Source: Ascidia mentula
Lineage: Eukaryota; Chordata; Ascidiacea; Phlebobranchia; Ascidiidae
Length of the DNA: 64,000 bases
Assembly: GCA_947561715.1 (NCBI GenBank)
Contig: OX387197.1
Coordinates: 625,001-689,000 of the forward strand
Direction: 5' to 3'
Shown: one piece after another, positions 1 through 13,183 of the stretch
How the letters are laid out: each line of letters opens with the position of its first letter
How positions within the stretch are numbered: position 1 is the first letter of the stretch
Notes under the pieces: model-generated
Databases searched by the model: none
What the model saw: the letters and a program-made list of their open reading frames with translations, nothing else
What the model was told of the DNA's origin: nothing
Program-made: the position numbers and the translations under genes

Positions 1-3000
1 CCATCTACATTACTGATAACAATGTGATCTGTGTTGAAAAGTTTTTCTCCATCTTTCAGCCATGTATAAGAAGCTTGTGGTTGAGCAGATGCTGAACATC
101 TCATAGTGTGAGTTGACGATCGATCCGCTACCTGAGATAATATTTCCTCACTCCATTCTGGTTGATCTATGATACAGAACTAGGTAAAGGTGTGTAAAGT
201 GGAATGCAAATGTGTCTAAAATGTGGTTAAAATAAGATATGCAACTTATTAGTATGTTAGTATGGGAATTGTTTAGTGTGCTGTTCAATATCAAGTTTGC
301 TGGAAGCTGTAAACATAAACCATCAATCAAAGCACTTAGAGTTAAGTTGTTCCTTATGGTAGTACAAGATGATTATTTTTATGAGATAAGCAAAGTGGAG
401 CCAATAATATGAATTGTGTAAGCTGCAGCTTACATGATTATTTTTATGTTGATGTATTGACATTAGTTGAACTTACACTCCAGTTGAAGTTGGCCTGAAG
501 CTTCAATACTTCCTTGTGTGTTCTTGGCTTGGCATGTGTATGTCCCAGCCATGTTCTCAGTGATGTCTTTCAACACAAGTTGTCCTGACTTTGAGATTTT
601 ATGGCCATCTGGTAACTGTGAGTCCAGCTTGCTCCATGTAATGCTTGGTGTGGGGCTGGAAAATACTCAAGAGTTATATTTAAAGACCCACCTTTTTTCG
701 CTAATTTGGCTACATGTTATGGGACCATTATATTATGTACAACCCCACTGTCTTGTTCCAATTTGTTATTTAATCCTGTCAGCGTTTTTAAAGTATTAAT
801 GTATTGATAACGTTATTATTCTATTGTCAACCCAGTTAAATGTGGTGTTATTGACATTGTACTGTATTGTCGAACACAGCATATCCGTGTTGTATGGTGT
901 AACATACGTCACAGAAAGCAGTACTTGTATTGCGTAATGTTTTGCGTGTGTAATATACGTCACAGAAAGCAGTACTTGTATTGCGTAATGTTTTGCGTGT
1001 GTAATATACGTCACAGAAAGCAGTACTTGTATTGCGTAATGTTTTGCGTGTGTAATATACGTCAGCTTTGCACATGTACTGCATAATCCCACAATGTGAC
1101 CCAAATGATTTAGCCATCGAATATTCTCGAGTAAAGTGATTCATTCAACATCCTGTTTACCACATAAAATGTCCTCCTATGCTTATGTCACATCACTCAC
1201 ACCTATGTTCTTGTTATATTACTTCAAGCGCCTCATGATATCACGTGACATTATTGACCAATCAGCTCAGACCGGTAAATTCATTCTAATTCTAATTCAT
1301 TCTAATCCATTCTAATTCATTCTATTTGATTCTATTTTGCTGGCATCCTAATAACGTTGTATTGAAAGTTGTAATGTACCGTCGTAATGAAGAAGATAAC
1401 AGAAATGAATACAATTATTCGGGAAGAGATCTTGGTTCTGGGTGCTTTATAGAACGGGGCAGAAGCAGGTTTAACCACCAAAGAGACTCAATAACCGCTC
1501 AGGCCATCGAGACCCTGTTAAATATCTCTGAGACCCTTAAAGTTATTTACAATGGAAAGGGTGGGTTTGTGTTTCTTGTGTAAACTGGAAAGTTACTGTT
1601 AGTTCAACTTACTTTCCGGACGCAAAACATTGTAAAATTGTGTTCCCGCCTTTCTTCGCAGTGGTCACCGGTTTTGGACTTGCCAAAAATGCAGGGGGCA
1701 TTTCCGAGTCTGAAAAAAGTCTGGTTGTCACCACTGTAGGATATGTGGGTAAGCAACTACTTTGGGTCAAACTTGATCCAAATGATTGGTTTTGAAATAC
1801 AAACAGTGGAGATTTTTATATTGTCAAATTTATGCCAATCGTTTACAGTTTTTTGCCCTATATGTTATTTTCTTTAATATCATTTACCGTTGAAAAATTT
1901 TCGCCAAACAGTTATCGATCCAACGTTTTCCCGCCAACAAGTTATCGATTGCCGCCATTTTCACTGACGGTTAAATATTTGCCGATAATTCTCGTGATTC
2001 GTTTGTTTTTTGAAGGGGAAGAGTTGCCAGCGCCAGTGTCGGATTAACCATTAAACAAACAAGACAAGCGCCTTCGGGCCAAACATCCAGGCCGCTTAAA
2101 CAAATTTATAACGTTCAGGGTTAAGGAAATCGAATGCTCAACAACGCCTCTTCACACTTAGAAAAGTTGATTGGCGATTTTTTTGTCTTTAGTGTTTTAC
2201 TTGGTGAGAACATGTTTCTTTTGGGCTACTTGTCACAATTTGCTTTAGGGCAAGCACAGCCTTAACCCAGCACTGTCCGAAACCTTGTTATAATCAGAAA
2301 AAAACAACTCACGAGCGGCACTGACAGTTAGTTGAATGGGACTGGATTTTTTTTCTTCCCTAACACCGTTGACCGTCCAGTTCCCTCTGATGTAGCAGGA
2401 ATACGGGCCACTATCTTCTGTGGTTGGGTTGGCAAAGTACAAACTGCCGTCTACTTGCGACACGTAGTGACGGTTCTCATTTGTCTTTGGCGTGTAGTAC
2501 TTAAATTCGGTCTCCCACTGGTACCAAACCTGGTCTCCTAGAAAACGAATCATTACGATTAAATCGCGTATTCGTTTTATTTTCAGGGTCAAAGTGGCAT
2601 CGCAGGTTTAGTTGTAAACTACCGTCCGGACAATTACGACCGAGACCGCATGTTATCGCTGTTAATATAACGTGGCGATTACGTCATTTATTTGCAAACG
2701 TAGATCTTATGAGTAGTGGATTTACCAGCTGGAATACGGGAACACATATGTGTTGTATTGGTAAGAACGTCACTTATTCCCAGAAATTTTGAGTTTAAAT
2801 GATTGTGGTTGGTTCTATTTTCTTTGTTATAAAAACTGAAAACTGAATCACGTAGTAGTTGGCCTGAAGCTTGTTACAAACCAATTTCATATTTTTTGTG
2901 ATTCAAACTTTCCTCTTTGTTGCATCACAAGGAAACGAACTTCTGTTTCATATCTGACCATGGAACCGACCAATGTGAGTAGTTGCTGAGAAGTCAACAT

Positions 3001-5347
3001 TGTTTACTTACTTGGGGCGAAGTCCGTTTGAGGACATTGGATCGAAATCCCACTCCCTGTGGTCGTCGTTATTGTTTGGGTGATAACGGGAAATGTGTCG
3101 ATGTCTGTAAGGATAAACATATTCTGTATATGGGATATGGTAAAGCTTAGTTGTTGTTCTTCCACTACCCAAGTTTAAACTACTTTCATTTTCTGTCCGG
3201 ACGCAGATGCTGTTAAATTTTTGTGGGGTATCGTGTATCAACTGGAAGTGTTTGAAGTGACGAACGCAATGGCTATGCTGGGATTTAAATTCAATCCAAT
3301 TTGAAGGGTCTGTTTTTTTCACTGCTTAAAAGTTTTGACTTAATTGTTATGAGGGTCAGCAATCCAAAACATTCTCCCTCATCGCCTCACTACCTTGCCT
3401 TCGATCCACATAGAAGCCTATGTTACATAAAAATCTGTGCGAATATTAACTCTATATTTTAAAACAGTATTTCAATTCAAAGAATTAAAAGTTGTGGGTC
3501 CTGTTTTCAGACCTGGCCATTGACATTCTCACATATTTCTATGTGTCACAGACTTGTGTACGTCGAATACCCAGCTGTGATGCTTTGTCATTTTTCCACT
3601 GCATTGTTTTTGTTCATTGAAATCTTATTTAATCGACTTATTTGTTGTTGAAATGTCAAGTTTGTTCTCCTCGTGTTTTGACTTAAAAGGTATCTGGTGA
3701 AGTGGGAAACCCAACCTTATGATAATGCCCTGCTGACATTCCTGAATTTGTCAACAATTGTTAAAAATCGATGCTAAATTAAATTTCCCTCCTTCGCCCC
3801 ATTAACATATTTAATTAGACGTGGTCGATTTTTATTGGCCTGCTTGGTCTGGCAGTTTCCTCTGTAAACCCTGGATGCCCAGTAATATTTTGTGTTTTTG
3901 TAACAATATTTAACCAACACCATATTTTAAACTCGAGTATTCGGCACCAAAATAAAGTCTATGTACTTTTGGTTTTTGAAAACTCACATGCGAATGTAAG
4001 GTTGCCATAGTTACTAACAACGATGCCGTCATCACTTGTGACGACACACTGGTAGCTTCCCTGATCACCCGATTGTGGGCTCGAGATTGTTAACGTCCCG
4101 CCAGCAGTTTGGAATCGAGATCCACCTGCTAATAATCAGCTTTTAGTCAGAGGAAAACTTTTCGGTTTCGGGGCCGGGAAAAAAGGCGGGAAAACGAAAG
4201 TTTATAAAATATTCTATTCACTGTAACGAACAAGAAAAATGTTCAATAAAATTCATTAAACTACAGAACAAACTATTTTATTCAGTGTCACTATGATGTA
4301 TGCTCACTCCTGGTGAGGAAGATTGAAAAGCTCATATCTGCTTTGCAATCTCGTTTTCAACATTGGGTTATAATTGCCTTAGTTTTGAGGAACAGATCTG
4401 CTCAAAACTTTTTCGAAATGGAGATAAATTCTTCCTTGATTGTGAGTTCGTCCCTGGACACGGGATGCGAAATCATTTGTGTCATGGTGTTTGTGCAGTT
4501 TGACAGGATATGACGCAACTCTACTTACTTGTATCCAATGGTTTGTTGTCTTTCCTCCACGAATAGATCGGATTATTGAGGTTAGTTTTACACTTGAACG
4601 TAATATCAGCTGTAGAATCAAGTGGAACAACTTGATCTTGAGGTTCAACGTCGAAAATATCCGCTGAAAGAAACAAATGCATGTTATTTAATATTCCTGT
4701 CTTGTCTGTTAGTTTGCTGACAATAATTAAATGTACATCGCGTTCTGTTTAAACGAGGGCACGTTTGTGACGTGAAAAACAGCCACAAAATGAATAATGA
4801 CAAATTCTAGACTGTGATGTTTGGACTGAAATATGATCCAGTATTCTGCTCAACTTTCCTACTTGGGTTAATGTTGACTGCGGTTTATTTGCGTTGGCCA
4901 GATTCGACACCGACCATCAGATGCGTTTCGGGGTTACCAGATTCACTGTTCAAGTAACTTAAAGTATCGGACTTTGTTTTTTGGTTCAAATTCACTTAAA
5001 TTAGTAAAATGAAGGTATCTTCACACGGTGCCAAATAACTACGATGTTTGTATATAATTGGTATAAAGGCCTAATGCAAGTATGAAATACAACGTATTCC
5101 AGTTAAGGTTTCAATACAGATCGATTCACCAGATGTGTGTTGTTTGCATACCATGTATAGAACAACCTTTGAAGGTCAACGTCACCTTGTGCTTCCCTCC
5201 AAAAATTAAATTCATGTTTCGCTTCAACACGATTGGTTTCCGCGCCTTTTTGCCGCCATTATTTATCAATCATTAACACTACATAGAAAACTTACCAGAC
5301 GATTGTGATGCAAGAAAGGCGATTATACTAATCCATAGTAACTCCAT
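1..5347 (-). CDS. CNTN: Contactin-like Ig-superfamily cell-adhesion protein, 5' exons (partial, runs off the left edge)
   Basis: Contactins are neural cell-surface adhesion proteins with six Ig domains, four FNIII domains and a GPI anchor. Eight exons join in phase: 5347-5296, 4663-4529, 4125-3988, 3104-3012, 2537-2313, 1733-1613, 655-477 and 166-<1. Exon 1 encodes only a hydrophobic signal peptide starting MELLWISIIAFL. Ig1 is exons 2+3, Ig2 exons 4+5, Ig3 exons 6+7, and Ig4 begins in exon 8. Each shows the Ig Cys/Trp core: for example YQCVV in Ig1, SLYFANP then YSCYI in Ig2, and LQCFASGNPTPSITW then YTCQA in Ig3. Contactin-type linkers are visible: LTFAYIDTFP between Ig1 and Ig2, and QPEW after Ig3. 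The L1/neurofascin family has a similar layout, but these linkers fit contactin better. FNIII domains and anchor lie outside the window. Introns hold no other recognised gene. Confidence 0.87.
899..1064. repeat. 51-bp minisatellite, about 3.2 copies, in a contactin intron
   Basis: The motif acgtcacagaaagc recurs at 906, 957 and 1008, and a partial fourth copy begins at 1059, giving a period of exactly 51 bp with near-identical units. Because 51 is divisible by three, open frames cross it on the minus strand, but they are repeat artefacts. It lies in the intron between the two exons of Ig3. Confidence 0.9.
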
Positions 5348-5349
5348 TG

Positions 5350-5372
5350 TGACGTCACTTGCAGCCACGTGG
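5350..5372. promoter_or_regulatory. CRE palindrome and E-box next to the contactin start codon
   Basis: A perfect TGACGTCA (5350-5357) sits two bases upstream of the contactin ATG, and a CACGTG E-box (5366-5371) lies eight bases further upstream. Both match known consensus sites. Their position in the very short 5' leader suggests, but does not prove, promoter-proximal control. Confidence 0.4.
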
Positions 5373-8300
5373 TTTAACCAAAACGTGGTTTCAGTCAAAT
5401 TATAGTAGTGTCGTAGTACTAAGTACCTGCATAGGTAAACAGCAAGGTTTATAAAAAGGTTCCGGTCAATGTTGACTTTTCCCAACAAAGACGCAAAGAT
5501 TGCGCAATCGCCTCACGATTAAGCCTAAACTTTTCCTCGACTGCTTGCGTATTCTGCTCCCTTAGCTTCTTGCACACACTGTGAAAATGAACAGCCGACT
5601 TTTTAAACACGTGACGCACATTTGTGGTGACGTTTACACCGCAATCTATTTACCACAGACCAGGATCAATCTCAACATCCACAAACTGGCCTTCAAGCTT
5701 TAATAAACTGCGTCATCTCAAATGTTGCAAGAGCTAAATCGATGTACTTCGTTGTTTAATTTGACTTGCGTTCTCATAATGTGCAGGTATGGTGCGTTCT
5801 CTCCACCACATACCACAATCAGTCGCAACATCCAAAACCGCCCTCCTTTCAACGTTTATAAACTTCGTCATCTCGAAGATAACCGCCCACGCTATGCTTG
5901 TCGTATAACTCATGAATGTTCCAGTCCGCCTCACGTAGGACGCATTTCGTTAATGTTTAAACGTCTGCAAACATTTTTACAATGTGGCGAGCAAACATGG
6001 TCGGCGCTGTTCGCTATGACTGTAAAAAGTTTAACACGAATGTTGCTTCGGAAAGTTTACGGCTTTACTTTGTCTTCTGCTCTGTCACCATCGTCTACGC
6101 CATCGTCTAAACAACGCGTTTTACGACTGATTTTAAAAACTGTTTTCTGTTGAAAGATTATTCTGATATTCTTTTGTATTTCCCGATGTAACCACCAGCT
6201 ATATCGCGTGCTGTGGTGTTTGGGTTTTATTTAAATATCACCGCACTGAAACAGAAATTAGGTCGTAACGTTTTTCCCGGACGGATTCTTATTCAAACCC
6301 AACGCTAGATTCGACCACGACTGCGTAGTGAAGTGCATTAGTTGCTTGTTCGACCGTAAACTGCTAAAACAATTATCAACCGTGCTGCTGTGTTTTGACA
6401 TTGGGACTAAAGCTGCCTCGAAATTGCCTCAAACCGAATCCATATCTGTATGTGATGGATGAGAAGCAACCACACTTCAGACCACACGAATTCATTCATT
6501 TTCCGTCTTCGACGATCTCATGCAGTGTTCAAAGGACTTATGGTAACTGACTAATCAGCATTCCGCAATTCAACATCTTCAGTCCGAGCCGCAACAAGTT
6601 TGAATTCTAAACATTCGTATTCGTGTCGACGGTTTGTTTGACAAACCTTAAGAGGGGCGGATAGCCAGCAAACAATCTCTGTGTTTTGGACCAAATGGTT
6701 TGTGTTTGATAAGATCAACTCAGACAAGCATCTAACTGGGTTACCCTCACCAGATGTCAACTAACGATTAGATTTAGTATTTATTCTAAAACATTCACCC
6801 TTCGCTAACCTTGCTATAATTTGATCACATTCATCAACCATCAGAAGAGGAACGGAAAAACATTTTCGGGTTTATTTGTGACGTCAGGCATGTTACGTCA
6901 TCGTTGTTTGACCAGGGACAGAATACTTAAAACCTCATGGACCGAAGTTCAGTCATTCGCAATGTTTCAGGTTGTCTGACCTTTTCATTTTCGAAATTCC
7001 TACATAAAATGTTTACTTTTATTTGCCATTAAATCGGAAGAATATCGCTGTGGTTACGCAAATATCTATAGGGTTTTAAAGTTTAGCATACGCGCTGTTA
7101 GCGTTTGTTATTCTACTTTACTAAACATCGCATTTTGTCATGCATTAAACACCAAGCTTTGAGTAAAAATCCATCAATATTAGAACTTAAATAAAGGTCA
7201 AGAAATATATTGATTTTAACTCTGGACTCACGGAAAATAACTCTGCACTCAATACTCACGGAAAATAAAACTAAATAAGTTATCTTTGGTTTCTAACATA
7301 CTGTGTTTCTAAACACTTTACCTCGCCATACTTCTGACTGTCTATAATTATATTTTTGCAGGTTTTGCATCAAAAATAACTTTCCTTAATTTAAGGAACT
7401 GCTGAACTTTAATAGATTGTCACATTGGCGTCTTGTTAATATTTCATGGGTCGTCAATTGCTCGTCTTCCACATCATCGGCCTCCAATCAGTGTTGCCCA
7501 GATTGTCTCCTTCTCGAACGTAACCGCGACACGACAAGTTTCCACGTCAAGCTAAAGAAACCATCCGGGCAATAGCGTAAATCCGTTTGTTATTTCGGTA
7601 AGATTTATTGGAGGAAAATCCATTTTAATTATGGAAGGTTCTTCTATCAAAGAAAACCTGGGGGTGTTTTAATGCTGCGCATTTCACTCTCCCAGAAATT
7701 TTGTGACCTTTTCTTGACCTCCGGTATATCCTTGGGTTGTAACGTCAGAATGGTTCGAACGGAGATTTCCTGAGTGGCAGAATTTTAACCTTTCGGGAAT
7801 ATCCGAATGAAACAGATGCGGGCGCTTAGAAATGATACTTGGGTTGCAATAATTGTTTCCAGTAGTTTACATCATGCCCGATGTAAAAAAAACTCATTTT
7901 CTGCGATTATGTCGTAACAGTCTCATAACTTCTGTGACGCAATAATGTTAGTGTACCGTAGTATTTACCGATATCGTGAAAAAAGAATTCTCAATATTTT
8001 CCGACAGTAGGTTTAAACAGTTCACAAACTTAATTTGACGTTCGTCACATACACGGTTGCCCTAGACAAAACGTCATGAATTTTCCGGTTGTGACGTATC
8101 AATCGACACTGTTAAATAACAAATACTTATTTAGCAACATCCGATTTGTCGGCTAGAAAAACTATTTTGAAAGGATTTATCAGAAAATTAGCAGCAACGT
8201 TGATTCGAGAATTAGTTATGGAATATTTTGCTTACATGTGACGTCACCGTCAGTATTGACCTTTGGGAGGACAGACAGCCGGTAAATCGACCTCTCCTCG

Positions 8301-10538
8301 CATCATCTTCAACGGACAAACATTCCCAGATCACCGACACCCAGATTAGTTTGGTTGCCTGGCAAACACCGCACGCGTTGCTACGATACGACCAGATGTT
8401 GAACACGGTACTGTCGGTCTGTACCACATTGCATGAACGGCTTCTACTGAGTTTGGTTCAGGGGCCCTTGTGACTGCTCTCCCCCCCCACTCGTTGGGCC
8501 TGCGACAGTCAACTTTTGGTATGGTGTCTTCTTAGCTAACTTTCCATCGTGTAAAGCTTTCTTCCAACATCTTACATACATCCTGACAGACTGTGCCTTG
8601 CAATGATTCCGAAACTATTGGAATGCAAATTTTACAATGATGAAAACCACAATCTCGGAAAACTCTTTTCCGGAGCAATATTCGAAAAAGCAAGTTGACA
8701 CTTGTTACGTCATAAAACTTTGCCCATGTGCGGTTTGTTTGATTTTAAATTCCGACAAGATTTGCAAACAACAACTTTATTGCGCGTATCGTTCCGCCCC
8801 AGTAAGCACACACCATCTATAAAAGTAACATAGTTGACAAATCAACTTTCCAACGTAGAGGCGCATGTTTGTCAAAATTTCTCTGGTCTGGAATTTCCCT
8901 CTGATCCAGTTCCAGTGTTTCTCAATCTTTATTCCAGACGTAGCCTAGTTTTTTTGTGGTCAAAAAGTCCTTCATAACGTTATTTTGCTGTATACGCTTT
9001 AAACGTTTCCGTTGCTTCAATGAATTTTACCCAATTTTGTTCTGTAATCCCAAACCCCGGATTTTCCATCACACGAATACAAAAGTAAATTCCCTGTATT
9101 TTACTGAGTATATTTGCTTACATTTTGTTTTATGTCGAGTCACGGTCTTAAGTTTTAAGCAGGACAAAAAAAACGATTCCTGTTGTGTCTGCTCTTGCAT
9201 ACGTGTGTGTCTGAAAGTTTAAAGGCATTTTGATGACGTAGTTAAACACAGGGATGGAATAATTCGGAATTCTTACTCCAACTTCTGCAATAAATCCCAA
9301 AGTTGGTTTCACAACGTTTTTATTTCATAAATTCCGTTCATGTTTAAATACATCATCAGCATCGGTTAAAATATAAACGCGGCTCTATCACTTGTTTGTT
9401 TGTGGTTTTTAAACAAAAACGAAAACCTGTGAGAAACCGCGGTTGGTAGAACGCAGTTTGTCTGGAGTTTGTTTGACCTCCGGTTTTTGAGCCGCATTTC
9501 ACGCACGAATTATTGTGAAATCGACATTGAGATTCACGGGGCCCCAAAGCCCACAAATTGTTGTAACATGATCTCATAATTAAAATAAGGGTCGGACGGA
9601 TGACTAACCCTGGCTTTTGTTTAAACATGGCGAGTATGACGTACACGGTGTCAACAGCACAAGTTTTCATGGCAATAACTTTCAGTGAACAGTGAGCATA
9701 GCATGGTCTGACACACATGAAATATTTGAGAATTAAATAAGTCAGTTGGGCAAAGTATTTCTTCTTAAACAACTGACATGAAATTGCCGAAATCGACTCA
9801 ATCTGATAATGTAAGTTGGGTAAACAGCGGTTAACCACATAAAGATTTACATGGACAAAATGCCTGGCTAATTGTGGTTGGTCTGAACCCTACAGGGCGG
9901 TGTTGTGACTGTATGTATACAACATATCACCGTACTCACAAACGCCACCATGCGGTTGTGCAAACAATTAACTTCCTCATTCTTGAGGGCGCGAAGTAGT
10001 TTGTGACCACAATTTTATTGAATGGTTTCTGGCAAAATTCCCAGGTACATTAACTGCTGTTTTCAAACGAGATTTAGGCCCTGATGTAAACCAACCAAAC
10101 ACACCAGACTTTTACTTGTGTTTGTACTCAACAAAAATTGGAAACGCAAACTCAGCAAAACAATGTACACTGAAAAACCCACACTGGACAATTTCCGATG
10201 AAAGTCAATATTTGGGCCATAATAAATCTTAAAAAAATGCACAGTTAGTATAAAAAACTTCTTTACATTATATAGCTTTCATGTCATACAAAAGGTAATT
10301 AACCCGGCATTTGTAAAAATACAACCATTCCAAGATTAACATTAGATGCACTTTGTATTAATATGTTGTCTGATAACATACAGAACCACATGTGTTACTT
10401 GCAATCATCACCAACTTTCAAAAGGAAATGTCGGCGTTAAACTTGTGTCATTAGAAAGTTTTGACCCAAAAGGCAACAACTTTGTTTCATTAGAAAGTTT
10501 TGACCCAAATTCCACTTCAGCTATGCAAAGCTGATTCA
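5373..10538. other. Intergenic region between the contactin-like and PCLAF genes
   Basis: No gene recognised. Open frames at 5722-6153 (+) and 9356-9838 (-) have no family resemblance and no convincing splice context. A diverged direct repeat of about 55 bp is visible (about 5668-5720 and 5822-5877). A 25-bp repeat built on cattagaaagttttgaccc occurs twice between 10449 and 10510. A GC-richer island lies at about 8240-8480. The contactin promoter and the PCLAF 3' UTR must lie here. Confidence 0.5.
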
Positions 10539-12206
10539 TCATGAGCTCTCATCGTCAGAATCCGACTCAATTCTGGACATAAAATATGACACTGTTGTTG
10601 AAAATTATTGAGATTCAGGAAAAATCACCTGAACATATTGTTCAAATTTACACAATACAGTTTTAGACGTATATATTCACTGCACTGCATCTTTCAAACT
10701 TAGGCAGGAATGCTACTCCAACCAAACTGCTGGTCATACGCATTATGATAACATTCCACACCAATGATATTTCTCATAACAAACTTTTTTAAAGCAAGCC
10801 TTGACATTCATTGTACAGCTTCAAAATGACTTTATTGTATTGCAGAAAAAAGGCCAGCAGAATTTTAATGTAAGATTAAACCATACTTGAGATACTTACA
10901 AAACTCTGCGTCTTTTTGGTTTCCCGTTTGAAATTCCCGAAGGACCGGGTTGCTCTTCTTCAATAGGGGAATTCCCAACTTCTGCTTCGGGGTTCTTGTT
11001 TTCTTTATCGTCGTGGAAATGTTCACAAGATGTTGTAGCTTGAACTTCGTCACTCGGACGATCCTTTTGGATGCACAACAAATCACAAACAAAAAACAAT
11101 TTACACCAGGGCTTTTGCTTCCAACCCCTTTGAAGTTGTGAAGAGATTACATGACATAACAGTATTACCATGTTCTTGCATAGCATGCTTTACATGACAC
11201 AGCATATTTGATTTAGATTTTTTGTGGCAGGTATTTGTTATAAATTGACTGAAAAACTCTTAGGGGTTGGAATTTATGAAATAGTAAATGTTGTAATTTG
11301 TGTGACATCGACTGTTTGCGACCCATAACATTGGGCTTGTAACCACTAGTTTTGGGAGCCCTGTTTACAATAAAACTTAAATACAACAGATAATTGAAAC
11401 ATATAATTATGATAATTCTGCAGTATGCAGGTGACTGGTGATGATTTATCTTGCTTCTACAGTTTAGCTAAGCAAAAGATTACAAAATGGTGATATCGCC
11501 ATTTGTATGTGCAAAAATGAACAGTAGATCCAGAAATAAATGCAATAAATGGTGTAAAAGGTACGTTAACCATCAATTAAAGGATGTTTTACAAAGTAGA
11601 TTTGAAACTAACTTCAGCAATTATCCAAAAAATTAAAAATTACTTTCGGTTCTTCCATTTTATCCTGATTTCTTGGTGCCGTTGTGAAAAAGTTTGCAAT
11701 CGGTTTCTGCCAAGTAGGGGTCGGCCTCGCACAAACGGGGTTTCCCCCAATACTCTTGTCTTTCTTCCCGGCTGAATATACAAGGAATTTATTGATGGTA
11801 GACACATGCAAGCCAATATATTGGGACACAAGCTTTGTTAAATCAACAAGAGATGGATTTGTCACTAACATGGTGAACTGAAGTCAGCTGATGTTCGTGG
11901 AGCACTTAAGGATTTCCGTGGGGCTTTCTCCGCTGCAACTGTAACAGTATGCTTTTAAAGGTATTGTATGTAGAAATAAGTTTATGTACTTTTCATCACA
12001 ATTTCTGACATAAAATAACGCAGGGATATAAAAAATAACAGCGAAAAGTTTTCTTTGTTTAAATAAAATGTCGCAGAGGCGGGGGCAAAGATGAGTTTAA
12101 GTTTTTCATAAAATAAATAACATTAATTTCAAAGTGTTAAATTCACAACTTATTTGCACCAACCTCTGACAGATGCTGATCCTACACTAGCTTTTGTGCG
12201 AACCAT
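10539..12206 (-). CDS. PCLAF: PCLAF (PAF15), PCNA-clamp-associated factor
   Basis: PCLAF is a small disordered nuclear protein that threads through the PCNA ring during DNA synthesis and is degraded by APC/C. Five exons join in phase: 12206-12164, 11938-11870, 11771-11644, 11063-10900 and 10572-10539, giving 145 aa (human 111). Exon 1 begins MVRTKA, identical to the vertebrate N-terminus. Exon 2 holds the basic KAPRK patch. Exon 3 holds GGNPVCARPTPTWQKPIANFF-like sequence with the PCNA-binding PIP box QKPIANFF. Exon 4 has a KEN degron (DDKENKNP) and a KPKRRR nuclear-localisation-like stretch. The tail is acidic (IESDSDDESS). Exon 1 uses a weak donor (GTTGGT), but phase and homology support it. 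The lysine matching human K15 is absent and the K24 equivalent is kept. Confidence 0.92.
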
Positions 12207-12348
12207 GATGCTTACAACACTAAATTAATCAAAAAAGTTTACCAAGCTTCTGCAATTTGCCAAAACATTATTTAGCAAAACTATGATAAAATTGCAAAAA
12301 CCTTCGCCTCGTCACGAGGGAAGTCAACAACCGATCAGCTGATCGCCA

Positions 12349-12389
12349 TTTCCCGCGCTTAACGCATCAGTGAACATCGAACCGCGAAA
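12349..12389. promoter_or_regulatory. E2F-like sites upstream of PCLAF
   Basis: TTTCCCGC (12349-12356), followed by GC, matches the E2F consensus TTTSSCGC. CCGCGAAA (12382-12389) is a second E2F-like site in reverse orientation. They lie about 145-185 bp upstream of the PCLAF start codon. Human PCLAF is a known E2F/DREAM cell-cycle target, so conserved control is a reasonable inference. Confidence 0.5.
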
Positions 12390-13177
12390 TTTTTTCTGCT
12401 TAACCGAGTTACCAGGGAATTTCCCTAAACGTAGCCTTTTGACGTAAAAGGGAAAGTAATTTTTAAATCTTTTTTTTTTTAATTTTCAATCTTTACGTTG
12501 ATTAATATATGCGGCACGTTTTTGCCGGTTTGCTTTTGCAATGTCAGTTGGAAAATGCTTGGCATTTTAACTTTAAAGACATCCGACTCCAACCGAGAAA
12601 TATAATTTAACAGGAACTGCATGATTTTTAAAAACATGAAACGTAAGTTTTAAGATTTCAACATAGGCATAAAAGCCTGGACAACTACAGCTGAAGTTAT
12701 GATTAAAAATCGCATTAAAAATGGCTGCCGGAAGTCATCCGCCAAACGCATTCCAATAAATTAAAATGATCCTTGACCACATTTTAAGCATAAACTAATA
12801 TAAACATGCCTGACTATTTGACCAATTGATTTGTCAAAATAAGTAATTTCTAAGTAATCACGTCATACAAAATTTGATTGAATGACAATCTTAGAACATT
12901 TCAACTATAAGACACACGACGACCTGATTGCTGCCTGTTTGGAAATTTGGACTGAGCTGATAAACTGAAACAAACACAACTTCCAAGATGTTTATTAACG
13001 TGAGATTTAAAAGAAACACACCGGTATTTACATCAGAATACAATTCATAATTTTTAGTTTTGTTTCATTGAACTCAACACATTCAACATAGGTAATGGTA
13101 ATTGTTTTACACAAAGGTCGATTGTAATCATTGTTGCGAAACAAAATATCGTTTCGACCAAGTCCGTAAACAATCAT
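12390..13177. other. Intergenic region between divergent PCLAF and protamine-like genes
   Basis: AT-rich, with no open frame of note and no recognisable RNA gene. It should contain the promoter of the plus-strand protamine-like gene and possibly distal PCLAF control elements. Confidence 0.5.
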
Positions 13178-13183
13178 TATAAA
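13178..13183 (+). promoter_or_regulatory. TATA box of the protamine-like gene
   Basis: TATAAA followed by G, 69 bp upstream of the start codon, in a suitable place for a short-leader TATA promoter. Confidence 0.5.

Noticed and set aside
796..1144. Minus-strand frames of about 100 codons with a 17-residue repeat
   Set aside because: Produced by the 51-bp minisatellite inside a contactin intron.
1326..1763. Plus-strand reading GFGLAKNAGGISESEKSLVV that looks like the end of an Ig domain
   Set aside because: The same bases on the minus strand form contactin exon 6 with correct phases and the PPAFLASPKPVTT Ig3 start; the plus-strand resemblance is coincidental.
5722..6153. 143-codon plus-strand open frame
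   Set aside because: No recognisable motif, no splice or promoter support, and partly overlaps a diverged direct repeat.
9356..9838. 160-codon minus-strand open frame
   Set aside because: Composition and order of residues show no domain; no family resemblance found by eye. Left as intergenic.
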